Source: Lumnitzera littorea (lineage: Eukaryota; Streptophyta; Magnoliopsida; Myrtales; Combretaceae). Taken from it: a stretch of 64,000 nt of DNA. The stretch lies in the NCBI GenBank assembly GCA_024138015.1, contig JAMXBB010000006.1:73193077-73257076 (forward strand), read 5' to 3'. Under the pieces are notes generated by a model that saw only the letters and a program-made list of their open reading frames with translations, had not been told where the DNA came from and did no database searches. This document shows positions 11,760 to 24,437 of this stretch, one piece after another. The stretch's first letter is position 1, and each line of letters begins with the position of its first letter. The position numbers and the translations under genes are program-made.

Positions 11760-12071
11760 ATTGACAAGCACTTTTTTATGACTATTCTATGAGCTTATAT
11801 TAGCTGACCTAGTGCTTAAACTCGGTCTAATGATCTAGTATGGGTATAACTTCCATTAACTAACTATAAATACTAGAAAAAACTCCCTAGGTAAGAGGAC
11901 TCTCTTTTTCTATTCTCTTATCTCTTCCGTAATTTTACAATGTCATTTTTATCACAAGAGGGCCCATTTAAACATTGAAGTAGTTATACTGAAGTACTCT
12001 TCGGTGCCTACCGTAATCATTTGTTGTTTTATAGGTATCTACATACTCGAACGAAAATCAACAATCAACAT
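11760..12071 (+). repeat. 3' LTR of the non-autonomous element
   Basis: 312 bp partner of 7153-7464, with the matching TATA-like CTATAAATACT near 11867. It is followed by the right TTCCT duplication at 12072-12076. Confidence 0.85.
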
Positions 12072-12076
12072 TTCCT

Positions 12077-13305
12077 ATAGAGAGAAAAGAGAACTCTCCT
12101 AAAGCTAGTTTTTTAAGAATTTATGCTTTTTTAAAAAAAAAATTCATCATGTATTTAAGTTTGTTTTATGATTATTTTAAGTTTATTTACATTTAGAGCT
12201 AGTTTACATAGGTATAGAAACTTACATTTTCAAGTTATGATTTTGTACTCCAACACTATAAACTCTTTGCAAGTGTGGGTAGAATTGTGTGTTTGATACC
12301 CTTATTCATGACTCTCTAATTATGCATATGCACCACCTTCTTAGTTTTGATGGTCCATTACACATAGACCCAAACAAGATGTAAAATTAGTAGATTTAGT
12401 CATAAACTTGCAAATCTATCAATTTTGATATTCTTATTGCAATTTCCACCACAAACCTTTACTTAATAGATTTTGTATCTGTTTTAATTAAAAATAACCT
12501 CATAAAATCATACGATTTAACTCGTGATTTTAATAACTAGAATTATTTCCATAATAAGGGTTTGAGTTGCAATAGAATAGAATTTAGATTACAGACATTG
12601 TTTAACATTTTTCTATGAATTGATTTATGATATAAATTTCCCTTGAATTGTTGATTTGTTCTTATCAATCTCCTTGTAGATTGCGGTGCACACCATTCAT
12701 GTCAATCTCTTAGAGATGTCAATGAGTTTAGCTGTCATATTGGAACTTCAATGCAACCGATTATTTTTTATCGTGAGTTATAGTCAGTCTTAAGATCAGT
12801 CCAACTTAGATCGATTCATAGATTGATGCACAATAGCTTGCAATTCACTCATATCCTATTATTTTCCAAAACATAAATACAAGATCCAATAAAACATAAA
12901 CTTTATCAACGAGACACCTTAGACACAGATCCAATTGGTTGATTGATGGTGTCCTAGATCGGCCGTCGACCCAATTGACATCAACACGTCGATCCAAACG
13001 TTATGATCAGTGAAGTGTTATAAATATGTTTTCCTTCGGAGAGCTTGATGTTGCTTGATCAGGCATAACCTCTCATTCGAATTATTTATTTATTTATTTA
13101 ATTTTATCTAGACTAGGAAGATACCTAAGTATTATTTCCAGAGAATTTTGTAAGTCCAATAATTTGCATCTCACCGGATATCGGGGTGGCTACCTACTCC
13201 TCACTCTTGGGCTTCTAACTACTTGCAGGGAAAAATCCAAACAAAATACAACGTCCATCAAGAGGAAGGCAGAGCCTAGGCAAAACAGCACGAAAAATGG
13301 ACCAG

Positions 13306-13342
<37 letters not shown>

Positions 13343-14012
13343 AATATTTTTTTCCCCAAATATAGCCGGAGACTGAACATTCAAATGTGAGGAAACCAAA
13401 GGGACCGTGCTTGGAACTTGTCTGAAAGCTGGTGAGTAAAGCAATTTCTTAGCTAATCAGAATCAACCAGAATTCATTAACTCTACAGACAGCACTTCTA
13501 AGGTCGGATATTTTACGAAAATCATCATAAAAGAAGACATATTTTTCTTCCTCCATAAAGGAAACGAATGTTGCTTCTATACTCCTCTTTGGTAGAGAGC
13601 TGATAAATGGAACACTTACCAAAGATGAACTCTCCATTTAAGGTGAGCATATACAGATCAGAGAAATCTCATTACAAGGAAGTGGTGCTGTGTTGTTGAA
13701 AGAACTGATTACATGAAAGAATGTACTTATATTTCGTCCATCCTTTTTTAGAGAATGGACCGGTGAAAGCCAAAACTGATGAGTTAATTTTCCATTTCAG
13801 TTGACTGGAGAAGTAGACAAAAATATATTTGTATGGTCTCCAGCTTCATTGGCTAAGACCCGTTGGACAATGTCTTCATGACCCATCCACTTGATGCCTG
13901 CACAAACCAAATTGTCTAGTGGAGTATTGTGTGAACTTCCTTTCTATTCGAAAGAAGATGAGGAAGAATGACCATTACAGTTTCATAGTAAGTAATTGCT
14001 CCTGGAACCGGG
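12077..14012. other. Intergenic region and probable FKBP19 3' UTR; no gene seen
   Basis: No convincing coding frame on either strand. The first part could be the continuation of the target of the LTR element. A (TA)n microsatellite lies at 13306-13343. The part nearest the FKBP19 stop codon (about 13700-14012) would be its 3' untranslated region, but no clear polyadenylation site could be fixed. Confidence 0.5.
13306..13343. repeat. (TA)n microsatellite
   Basis: About 19 TA units with one interruption. Confidence 0.95.
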
Positions 14013-17000
14013 TCAATTTGGTATGATTTTGAGGAGCTCGATATCAAACAGAAGAGTCTTATCAATCAGCCCTTGGTTCCTCAAAACAAAATCCAGAGCA
14101 CGTTGGCCCTTTTAAAGAACCTTGTGTTACACTACTGCAAATGATATATTGCAGTAAGGGGAAAAAAGGATTCAGCAAAAGTAAATTGCCAGTTACCGAA
14201 AATGTTGTTGGTTTTGGACCCTTTTTATTGTAGTCATTTCCAGGATATCCCAGCTCCGGCGGCACTATGATCCTGCATTACTGCAAGGTAAAATGTCAGA
14301 TTTGCACGTCTAGGGCCGCCTCAAAAGAATATGCTGTTTTTTGATGCAGGCCTTAACTAATATGTACCAAGCGAAAGCTTGGAATGGTTGAGTGTGCTCT
14401 TGACTGAAGAGTAAGATGGATAATGACTGCATACTTGCTACATATAACAATGCAACCAAAAATTAGATTTGAGCCTTGAATATGAGCAGACCTATAGATT
14501 GGCCAGGTCATAAGATTCACTTGTAGTGCATGAGTCCATCATAATAGGCACATAACATGTATGTTAGTCATATATGCATACAAGTTTCTTTTTGAAGAAA
14601 GTAATAGTAATTGAGATAGTGCACTTTTTAGGTGAATGAATTTCAACACGTCATTTAAATCCTATGATCATATTTTTATGTAAGCACGTATCAAGTAAAA
14701 TCATACACAAAACACTCTCTGACCTGCATACTTAGCATACTGCAACATTCACTTTCCTGGCATGCTGTCATTGCACTTATACAGTAAAGATTGGTAACAT
14801 CTCAAATATTACCCAACATACATATAAACATTAAAGTGAAAAGGGTAAAATCAAATTTTGAATTAGTGCAGTTGGTCTCCTCACTCATAGAAGCTTGGAT
14901 CAAGCTAACTCATCAGTCTGTCTTTGTCAATGAACACTATTATAACACATGACGTGCATCTACATTCTGCTTTGTCTGAATAATTACATGCTATAGTTCA
15001 TAGCAATGCATAAACATGCATATACGTGTCTTTTGCACACATGCATAGATCTCTTTAACAATGTCTATACGCATGTGTGTGTGTGCGCGTGTGTGTGAGA
15101 GAGAGGGAGGGGCAGGTGCAGCACCTTCTAACACCGCCTGGTGACATGCCAGATACAGCTTCTTCAAAAGCTGGTATTACCTAAACATCCAGATAAATAA
15201 ACATGTGAAGGTAGCTTAATGGAATAGTAAGATAACGTTTCCACCAGCTTTTTGTTGTACAACAATATAACAGCTAAAATGTCTCTGGAGTCAAAAAAAA
15301 AAAAAACCAGAAGACAACATTAGCAAAGGAGGTGAGAACTTTTCCCGGGAAATTAATAGAGAAATTACAACGGTTATTTACCCCTGATATCATTAATACA
15401 GAAAAATTTTTCACCTCTTGTGATCCCATTCTAAATTTGAAGAAGTCCTTATCATTTCCCTAAAGCAGAGAAGCACAAGTTAGTCTTGTTCTAACAAGAA
15501 TAAAGAAAGGACAGCCTGAAATATAATCACCTCAAAGGAACCCCCTTTTGTCTTGTTTCGGGCTTCAAATATGCGGCCATAATATCCTATTGTGTAACCA
15601 TCCCAATCAACCTGAAAACACATAGGATTAACAAAAGGGGAGAAAATGAAAAGGTACTCACAATTGATCTGCTCAAGAAATTCAAAAAACGAACTAAGCA
15701 TTGATGGAATTCTGTAATCACAATTGTAGGAGTTGTGATATTGTATTGATTAGTTAGGACAATCCATAATCTGGATATGCATTCATCTAACAAACTTTCC
15801 ATTTCCAAACTGAGGTTCTGCTGTCTAATTTTCCTCTTATGCACTAGTCATTTTCTTTCATTAGGGAAAGTCGATTGAATCAGATATTCTGTACACCTTG
15901 CAGATGAGAACTCCAAGATCACTAAACTCTTCCTAAAATCTGCAAGTACTTAACACAGAATCTGGAAAAATTCGTTTCTCAAGGAATGGTCTTCATGAAT
16001 GGACAACCATATTCTGATGATACTGACTCTTAGGATCATAAGAGAACATTGCTTACCATGACAGTCTCCCCTGTTTTTGGTGTGGGTCCTTCTCCCACCC
16101 GTAAATCCTGCACTCCTTTTGGTTTATGAATCAATATAAATAAACCGTGAGAAGCCGTCACTATAAAGAAAAAATAAACAGAGGCACTATCTAGTTGACC
16201 TTGTATTGAAGACCTGACTCAGTTTCCATGTAGTCTGGATACTTCATTTTCGTCTTACCATAATCTTTCCCCCTGAGGGCAGGCACTGCATATATTTTTA
16301 TGAAGAAATTTGTGAGAACATTGCCACAGATCCTTGTACCAAATCCATTATAATTCAAAGAAAATGGAATAAGGAGCAAGTTCAATGCTAATTTTTTATT
16401 CCCCAAAAATTGAATGATAATGAACTCAATTTAGTGAAGTTGAGCAGATCCAATGAGTATAATTTACCAGAGAATTCGGGTAAGATGTAGATCAGAATTG
16501 AAGAAGATGGAAAAGTGTCACAGCCACTAATTATAAGTTCCACTGGTGGTGTGTATGCCATGTAGCTGCTGGTTAGTGAGTGTATTGGACTAATGTGTCA
16601 CCTTGATATGTCCATGTGTTGTATTGTTGTTGTTTTATTATGTAAGTGTGTCATGTTATTATGTGGTGTTAGTGGATTATGTGTAAATTAGTTGAAATTG
16701 TGTTGTTATTAGTGTTAAAAGTTTTGTAAGGAGCAGTTTGCATTTAAGAGTGGAAACAGGAAGTGGGGTTGATATGTAACCACTACTCGAGGGATTTAAA
16801 TTGCAAAACACTCATTTCATTAAGCCTATGTTTCACCTAAAAATTCAGCACTCTAGGGTTCCCTCTATAATGAGCCTGAAAATGAGTTCTAAAGACTGAT
16901 CCTATAACATTTTGGTAACAAACCTGACTTTTGAAGAATTTGTGACAACAATTTAAAGCTTTTTTTGCAATGTATAAAGATGACAGAGTGCAATGTGAAG

Positions 17001-20000
17001 CACACCAACAACATCTGGTGACCCAACTTGCATCTTTGATGCATTATGATATGGCGCAAGGAATGATCGATGAGGAGCAAGGAGAAGCAAGCAACACCTA
17101 AGGTGGTAGGAGCCATGGCATGAGCAGCAAAGGGGATGGGGATATCCCCACCTCAAGAGATGATAAGAAAAAAATTGAGGTCGATGATTTACGAAAAGAC
17201 TAAGGTTTTTGAAGATGAAGGCAATCAAGAAGATGATTCCATACAATCTAAAGAAGCTAGCAAGCCTGAAATCATTTCTGCTTAAAACGAAATTAGAGGC
17301 TCTGATGATCAGGGAATGGCAACAACATCTCCAGAGTTGAAGTTCCTTTCATTAGAGATTTGGAGAAGGTTCTTTGTAAGCTGTAGCAACAACAGAGAAT
17401 AAAATCAGTGCTCAACATGCTAGTTTGCTATGGTCAATGTTGTAACAGTAATCTGTAGATCAAATCACTCATGGAATTCACAACAAAATGCTAGCATTTA
17501 ATCTATGAAAGGGACTATAGGCATCAGTTTTGCCCCCCTGCTGTTCAGCTATTTCTTCTTCAAAGGGGAGGAGTAGATGCAACCATAGCATCTCAACACT
17601 ATCATACTTTACGCCAGGGGGGTGAAAAAACACTATGCTACTTCCATGGATAAGGTCATGGGCATGGTCAAGAGGGGGTGTAAATGTCACAGCCATTAAT
17701 TACAAGTTCCAATGGTGGTGTGTTTGCCAGCTGCTAGTCAGTGTGTGTGTCAGTCTGATGTGTCACTATGGCGTGTCCATGTGTCATGTTCTTGTTGTCT
17801 ACTGTGTAAGTGTGTTGTGTATGGTTATGTGTCGGTTAGCTGAAATTATGTTGTTAGTAGCATTAGGAGCTTTGTAGGGAGCAGTTTGCATTTAAGAATG
17901 AAAATAGGAAGTGGGGTTGATGTGTAACTGCGACTTGAGGGATTTCAATTGCAGAAAACTCAATGAAAATTAAGCCTATTTTTCTCCTAAAATTCAGAAC
18001 TCTAGAGTTCAAGGAGATTGATGGGACTTCTCTTTAATCAAGCCCATAAAAGAGAACATCAGTTCTCTCTATATTGAGGCTGAAAATGAGTTCTAATAAC
18101 CTATCTTACGACAAAAAGGAAGGATGGTTGGATAAGAATTAGATAACAATCCAATTGAAATGTGGAATTGCCTTGGAAAGAAGGTGTAATATGGATCAAC
18201 AATCTTCTTTACTTTTCAAAGAAAGTGTAATTAGAAGCAAGCTCAATGCTAATCAGTGGACAGAAAGTATCTTCCTTCCTTTACTTAAGAATAAAGGGAT
18301 ATACAATATTGTGCAAACAATAATAGTATTAAGTTAATAAGCTATATGAAACCTTGGGCAATGATTGAAAGAAGATTAAGAGAGAAGCCACTAAATCCAA
18401 GAATCGTGTTGAATTAAACCAAAAAGGTGAACAATTCAAGCAATATACATAATAAAAAAAGTTGCAAGACCTGTACAAAGAATTCTTTGTTGAAAAAGCG
18501 TATAATAGAGTTTAGTGACATGGTTAACGAAACTCAGAGAGTTAGCGCAAGGATTTCCTGAAGATAGACCATCATCAAGGTTTGGCTATAAGCCCCTGCT
18601 TGCCAAAGATATTCAGTATATGGTACCTTGGTGTATCTTCCTAACCAAAAAATCCTTAAGTATCTTGTTTGTTGATGACACTGTGAATGAGACATGTGAA
18701 AGAGTGAACACAATATTGAATCTCATGAAAAACTTTAAAAAGGAAAGGTTTTACATTAAGGAGGTTGAAAAAAGAATATCTAGAATTTAAGTTTAGTGAC
18801 AAGAGGAGGAGTGAATCATTTGTGAAAGTAGGAGCTAGAAAACATCTTTAAGTGAAATTTAAGTATTTATGATCAATACTGCAAAAGAATGTAGGTTTAG
18901 CTAAAGATGTTGAATATACAGTTCGAGGAGGAGGAATGAAGCTACGAGGTGCATCTGAAACTTTATGTGACCGCAAGATTCTTGTAAAATTAAAGGCAAG
19001 TTCAGGAAGTAAGACAATCATTGAGTCTGAATCCAAAGCAGTAAACTATGAACATAAGTTGAGAATGAGAGCAGTAAAAATGAAAATGCTAAGATGTATG
19101 AACAGTCACACAAAAATGGATAAGATAAGAAATAAGTGTATTAATGAGAGAATATTGGAGTGGCACCCATGTATGAGAAGATCTTTGTCACATTTAGAGA
19201 TGCGATTAAGGGCTGATGCCACAATTTAGAAGCTAAAACATAAAAACAATGTGTAGGAGACCAAAAGGCATGGAGAGAAATATTAGAGATATGATTCATA
19301 TAGATATTAATGAAGGGAAAATCATAAAAATATGACCTATGTTTTTGGACTTTTACAAAGAAGTAATCTCTTTTTCTTTTTTTTTTCTTGGTGTCGCTTT
19401 ATCGGTATCTGCTAATTTTAGTTAGAGACAAGTGCACTGCCCTTTTTATTTTCAGCATGTATTACTGTGTAAAGGGAGTAGTTCTCCCTTATTTATCAGA
19501 CCACAGGTTCTTTAACTTTATCATTGTCAACAGGTCTATGCTCCCCCTTTTTCTTGTGCTTCTCCTTTTTATTATTTGGGGATAGTAATCCTTCCTTATA
19601 AACAAAATTTGCCAATAAAAGTTAGGGATCAATTTAAGAGGAAACTTGTGATCTCATGAAAAAGACTTTGCTAAAATGACGTATCATTTCATTTCAATTT
19701 TTAAATATTTTATACATAGGAAACATTTCATACATACAAAAGGAGGCTACAGGTAATGAAAAGGTTTATATCAGAAGGAGACTTTAAGTGCAGATTTCTT
19801 GGCTCTTATATAGTACTTTCTTAACTTGTCTTCTCAGAAGTGGTAAAATTAAGTGCACTGCATGCAAGAAAATTGACATATATAGTTCTTCTCAAATGCC
19901 TTTAGGGCACTCATTAATTTTATTCGTTTATAAAACTGTTAACAATTGGAATTACATCATTAAGAATATTATCAGCTTCAGGTCCACAATTTTTTCTGTA

Positions 20001-20893
20001 GCATATCCTACTAGGATAAAGAAAAGGGAAGATCAGAAATTTAAAAGTAGAATTGTGAGTCATTTTAATATTGAATGGCCAAAATAGAATTTTGGTTGAA
20101 AAACTTCGGTGATGTTCAATTCAGTCCTAAAACCCTTCCAAAAGCTTGCAATAACAGCTTTCTCCGTCTCCTAAACATTAAGCAAGATCGATTGTCTATT
20201 AAAAGGGATCTAACGTTCAATTGAACATTTGAAAATGTCGGGAAATAACTTCAACGTTAGCCTAGAACTAATTGTTCCTTACAGACACACCCGAAACTTA
20301 TCGACCAAACAAACAAATAAATAAACGAACAATTTAAAGGCAATCATCCAATGCAACGCAAATCGAAAACGAAAGAGGCAAAAGTAGAACAATTACTGTC
20401 AGCAAATTCAGTAGCAAGAGCAACTCTACTCTGTGACGCAGACCATAATGCTCCAGCTATTGAACCGATTGAAGATATCAGAATTTCCCTCCGCTCAAAT
20501 CCTCGTAGTACTACAAAGTACGCAAAAAACCCAAACACAACAAATCAAAAGACATCATCCAAAAAGTTTTGAATCATCTATCATAAAGGAACTTGAATTG
20601 AGTAACTGATAACCAATTCTTGAACGGATAAAAAAAAAAAAAAAAAAAAAAAAAGAGAGAGAGATCACAATCTGTCTATCCGAATAATGTTTTTGGGAAA
20701 CAAACTTATCCTAAGTTCACAAAAAGGTTAAGTAGGTGACAAAATCAAGCTGATAAACGAAGGAAATAAGGAGAAAAGGGTAGCTACCAGATGATGTAAT
20801 GGAGACATGTTGTGGGTGGATAAGCAACGGAGGTTTTAGTGAAGATAAGGTGGAAGATTTAGGAAATGCTCCAAAGGCAGAAACGGATGCCAT
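14013..20893 (-). CDS. FKBP19: FKBP-type peptidyl-prolyl isomerase, chloroplast lumen (FKBP19 orthologue), 9 exons
   Basis: Intact gene. CDS exons, in order of transcription: 20893-20788, 20510-20397, 16285-16200, 16107-16057, 15611-15531, 15459-15415, 15180-15125, 14272-14197, 14108-14013. All introns are GT-AG, phases agree, and the total is 711 nt (236 residues plus TGA). Residues 1-35 are a Ser/Pro-rich transit peptide. Exon 2 has RREIL, a hydrophobic stretch (ISSIGSIAGALW) and VALA before TEFAD: a twin-arginine lumen signal. The FKBP fold follows: GKDYGKTKMKYPDY, VDWDGYTIGYYGR, VIPAFEEAVSGM, PPELGYP, ALDFVLRNQGLIDKTLLFD. It closely matches Arabidopsis FKBP19 (256 residues). The active-site Trp of FKBP12 is Phe here (PAFEEA), which may mean weak isomerase activity, as for other lumenal FKBPs. 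An in-frame ATG at 20959 exists, but MASV at 20893 matches family starts. Intron 2 is 4.1 kb because of retroelements. Confidence 0.96.
15073..15112. repeat. (GT)n/(GA)n compound microsatellite in FKBP19 intron 7
   Basis: Alternating GT and GC units pass into GA units, 13 bp beyond the exon 7 donor site. It is intronic and does not touch the CDS. Confidence 0.9.
16516..18113 (+). mobile_element. TRIM-like small LTR retrotransposon in FKBP19 intron 2
   Basis: LTRs at 16516-16909 (394 bp) and 17685-18113 (429 bp) both start TGTCACAGCCA and end in ACA, and share GTGTGCCAG-type and GCTGAAAATGAGTTCTAA blocks. The element is flanked by the exact duplication AAAAG (16511-16515 and 18114-18118). A primer site TGGTAACAAACC follows the 5' LTR by 3 bases and fits initiator-methionine tRNA priming (TGGTATCAGAGCC) with three changes. 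A purine tract AAGAGGGGGTG precedes the 3' LTR. The 775 bp interior has only a degraded gag-like start and no pol. It lies antisense to FKBP19. The 5' LTR lacks about 60 bp present in the 3' LTR. Confidence 0.85.
18119..19340 (+). pseudogene. RTE-type non-LTR retrotransposon relic (reverse transcriptase) in FKBP19 intron 2
   Basis: The plus strand carries pieces of a plant RTE/craft-like reverse transcriptase: LPLLKNKGIYN near 18275 (family: VPIYKNKGD), PWCIF then LFVDDTVNETCERVN at 18629-18712 (family: PWCMLFADDIVLVDETREGVN), and the C-terminal block KAVNYEHKLRMRAVKMKMLR...DKIRNKCINERILE at about 19035-19160 (family: VKxQHExKMSVAEMRMLRWM...DRIRNExIRExVGV). Frameshifts and stops are frequent. 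It lies directly downstream of the TRIM-like element, in the opposite orientation to FKBP19, and is presumably spliced out with the intron. Confidence 0.8.
19341..20396. other. Remainder of FKBP19 intron 2; no gene seen
   Basis: Pyrimidine-rich near 19370-19390, otherwise featureless AT-rich intron. Short open frames match nothing. Confidence 0.5.
20630..20664. repeat. Poly(A) and GA run in FKBP19 intron 1
   Basis: About 25 consecutive A followed by GAGAGAGAGA on the plus strand (poly(T) in the transcript), within intron 1 (20511-20787). Confidence 0.9.
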
Positions 20894-21092
20894 GAGAGGA
20901 GGGAGAGCGGTACGTGTGTGAAGAGAGAAAGGATGTTCGCCGGAAGATGACGGCCTCACTTTTTAGTGGGACGTTAATTTACAATCATGTCCCTGCGTCT
21001 GTGTGATTGCGGTTGAGGTTGATGGATAATGACATGGCATGGTGGTGGATGATCGTATCATATGGTCATGGGACAAACAGCAAAGTTTACAG
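20894..21092 (-). promoter_or_regulatory. FKBP19 5' UTR and proximal promoter region
   Basis: Directly upstream of the FKBP19 start. The transcript strand near the ATG is pyrimidine-rich (CTTTCTCTCTTC, CTCTCCCTCCTCTC), typical of a plant leader. No convincing TATA box is visible. Position is the main argument. Confidence 0.5.
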
Positions 21093-21151
21093 CAATATAT
21101 TGCATTTGGCCAAAAAAAAAAAAAAAAAAAAACAATATACTGCATTTGACC
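21093..21151 (+). mobile_element. Poly(A)-only retroinsertion flanked by 19 bp direct repeats
   Basis: CAATATATTGCATTTGGCC (21093-21111) and CAATATACTGCATTTGACC (21133-21151) differ at two positions and enclose nothing but 21 A residues. This is the pattern of an extreme 5'-truncated LINE-mediated insertion, in which only tail was copied. It lies about 200 bp upstream of the FKBP19 start codon. Confidence 0.6.
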
Positions 21152-24100
21152 TTACTACAATAAAATCATTACTAAATTAAATTTTTAAAAATATAAAAAT
21201 AAATATATTTATTAATTCATTGATACAAAATATATTTGAATAGTTTTTTTTCCTTTCTATTTTTGGGGTCCCTACGCTCAATTTCTCCCTCCCATCTTCT
21301 AGTACCTGTCTTCCACTTTCTTCTCTCCCTCATTCTCTCTCTCTCACTTTGTTGTTGCTTTCTTCTCACAATTTTTCGATAACTGAAAATCAACTCGATC
21401 ACTTCACTTCTTTTTCTCTTCCATTTTATTTCTAATTTCCAATCAATTTTTTATATGAAAACATATTAATATCTTTTCCTTTCCTCCTAAAATTCATTTC
21501 CATTGATAATAACCTCGAAGTACTTGGAGAACTCCAGACAACCAACAATTACAATAACACTCTCTCTCCGACACTTTGAATCCGTACGACGAAGACACTA
21601 CTTTAATTTTGATCGCTCTTACTATTCCCAATTGCAACAACGACGACCAGTGTTCTTCCCATTCCCCACCTTCTGACAACGTCACTATCTCTTAGTGAAG
21701 AATCGCAAGAGAGAAGGCACCAAAACCCCTACTCGTAATGCTATAAACCATCCACTTTGGAAAACCAGCCTTTGCTCTTACCGTAGGAGGAATTACGGCT
21801 GATGCATTTGCAGGCACATGCATGAGAGAGATGTTTCTCAAGTAATTTAGACGAAGTGGCCTCATGATTGTGGATTGGTTGAGCCAAAAGACATATGACT
21901 TTAAATTCTATTATTTATAAGAATAAATATGTGTGATCGTATAGTATTTGCTTTAATGCACCAGCAATAACAAGGGCAACCTGTTTTGGCGATGGTAGAA
22001 ATCATCGAGCAATGGTGGTATGAGGTTTAGGTTGGTGTGATCTTCAATGTATTGAAGCATTATTATTATTATTTTTTTTAATAGGCAGAAACTAGAAAGA
22101 GACTCAAAAAAAAAAAAAAAAAAAAAAGAAAGAAAGAAAGGAAAAGAAGAAGAAAGTTTAACTTTAAATTAATATGGTGATTTTCAAGGTTTTCGTCACG
22201 GTCGGTTTACTTTTTGTATGCTGATTTTCATTACTTATTTTAGGAAGTTGGCATGGGGATGTCTACTACTTGGATGGAAATGTGGAAGTCATAAAAGAAT
22301 AGCCAAAGACATGAAAAGACAAGTATAATTTCTGGAGATGCAAAGACATCCTTCATCAAAGATGGATAAGATGAATAAAATGAGGCAATATCAATAAGGT
22401 TGTCAGAGACTTAAAAAACAAAACTTGGTGAAACGAAATTGAAGCTTCTCAAATTTCTAAGGAAAATCAATCAATTGGATTCACAAGATTAATTACATTT
22501 TGTTGTTTCAATTATTCATTTCTTCTTTTAGAAAAATTTAGGCTAGAAAAATTTGGACGCTGCATTGCTCCGTAGGATGCTAATAAATTCCTTTCTCTTT
22601 TTTCTTTTTCCCTATATTGTTAAAGTTCAATGAAGTTAAAGTTATATCAATATTTTAAAAGACGCTTTTGTATGTACTCTAAAAGTGTAGGTCTGTCCTG
22701 CATTACTTAGCTTCATTCATGGGTACACTCAGTGTTCTTTTTCCTCTATAAGTACATAAGTTTATGTGTGTTTTTATGTGAGTTTAAGTTGAAGAATGCA
22801 TATTTGGTACCATCGCGATGAAACTTTAAATTCTTTTCTTCACTCAAGAAGGGGGCAATTGCAAAAGAGTGCGTGGAAAGAAGTTATTTTTCATAGAATA
22901 GATTGTGTATAAATATATTAGAAGTGAAATTTATAATAAAAAAAAAATGTTTTACTATAAGTTTGAAATAAACTATGCTTTTCATTTTCTTTAACTAGAT
23001 GTACAAAAACAAATAAATAAATGAAAATAAAAAAATTACTTGATTGAATAGAGTGATTAAACTGTGATCTAGGAATAAAACGCAAAGGTTATTTTTTATC
23101 TTATGAAAAGTAATATGATTGAAAAATACCATTTAAAGAGTTCTTTCTATGTGAATTGGCCATTAAATAATTTGTATTTATTACATGATATAAATATTTT
23201 CACCAATCCAAACTTTTTTTTGAAATTAAAACCTTCTTATCATTATTCTCCAATATACAATTTTATTGTGTTAATAGTAAATTTCTCTGACATTGCTCTA
23301 TCTAATTTTTACACATGTTACATGGTGTGCCATCAAAGTTTAGGAGATAATTTTATAACTAAAAATAAGAAGGTAAAAAAAATAATAAAGAAATGAGGAT
23401 TCCAATCATAGACTTCCACACCATATATGAGTGTTGCCGATAGAGTTCCTTATCACATGTCCCTAGAGTGAAGGTTCCCATATGGGGGTCCTTCTCTATT
23501 GGAGCTACATCATTCACAGTTTTTAGATCCTTAATTAAGAATTTGAAAAAGTTACCATTATTGTGAAGTTATATTTATAAAAAGTGTTTGACATATATTC
23601 TTATATCAAGTACCTCATATATATTTATGAACCTTAATTCTAATAAGTACTCGGTTGTCTAACTAAGTATTAGTATTCACTTTTTTTTGTCCTTTTATTT
23701 CTTTTGCTCCTTTTGTTTGACATTGTCAAGCTATGTTAGGCTTGTCCTTTTTTATTTTGATTTAGCTGTTGGATTAAAACAATTAAAAATCTTCAATTGT
23801 TCCTTTTATTTTTAATTTCCTTTTCTTAATATTTTTGGTAATAATATTAATTAGGTATTACTATTATAATATAAAATAATAATAAATTAAATATTTATAT
23901 ATTTTAATAAGTAATGATAAAAAGGAAAGATGTCTAAGATGTTGATATGGCATTTTATGCACTTCCTTTAAGTATCCATTGATAAACACATCCTTTTTTT
24001 TTTTATGTGTTGGTGTCATTAAAAAGGTTATATTATGCGTCCTATAAATAATATAAATAAATGTTAAGAATTTCTCTTTGAGAACTTTACTAATAGAGTA

Positions 24101-24184
24101 TAGAAATCCTTAAGAAAAAAAGTGCTTAAGTTGTTGTTATGGTATTTACAATTTTAGATGAGGTCATTACAAGTGGGGATACTT

Positions 24185-24223
<39 letters not shown>

Positions 24224-24437
24224 AGAAAAGGCATAAAATATTGGCAATTTCATAAGAAATTTTCTCGAATTTATTACTTAACGTGATGTACCTTTCTTCG
24301 ATCACTAATATTATTGATAGACTCATTATTTATGTGTTAAGGGTAGATATAGACAATATGATGGATCTAACATGTGCATTTTCAAATCCATAAGTGAAGC
24401 ATGGCCAAAAAAAAAAAAAAAAAAAAGAAAAATCCTA
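21152..24437. other. AT-rich intergenic region; no gene seen
   Basis: Contains a CT-rich stretch (21250-21420), a poly(A)/GAAA run (22107-22150) and a (TA)n run (24190-24220). A plus-strand stretch near 21755-21825 reads briefly like protein (GKPAFALTVGGITADAF) but could not be matched to a family and has no clear exon borders. Confidence 0.5.
24190..24220. repeat. (TA)n microsatellite
   Basis: About 15 TA units. Confidence 0.95.

Larger units (their letters stand above)
7153..12071 (+). mobile_element. Complete non-autonomous LTR retrotransposon (Tat-like leader, LARD-type), 4.9 kb
   Basis: Two LTRs of 312 bp each (7153-7464 and 11760-12071) flank a 4.3 kb interior and are bordered by the 5 bp duplication TTCCT (7148-7152 and 12072-12076). 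The LTRs start ATTGACAAG and end in CAAT or CAT. A primer-binding-site-like TGGTGCCATATGTGGG follows the 5' LTR immediately, and a purine tract precedes the 3' LTR. The interior has no gag, protease, RT or integrase motifs on either strand, so movement would need enzymes from another element. It instead carries a PPR gene fragment and a long stretch rich in the word CCGAGCT. LTRs differ by many substitutions, so the insertion is old. Tat affinity is inferred from the primer-site sequence, which resembles TGGCGCCGTCTGTGGGA. Confidence 0.82.
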
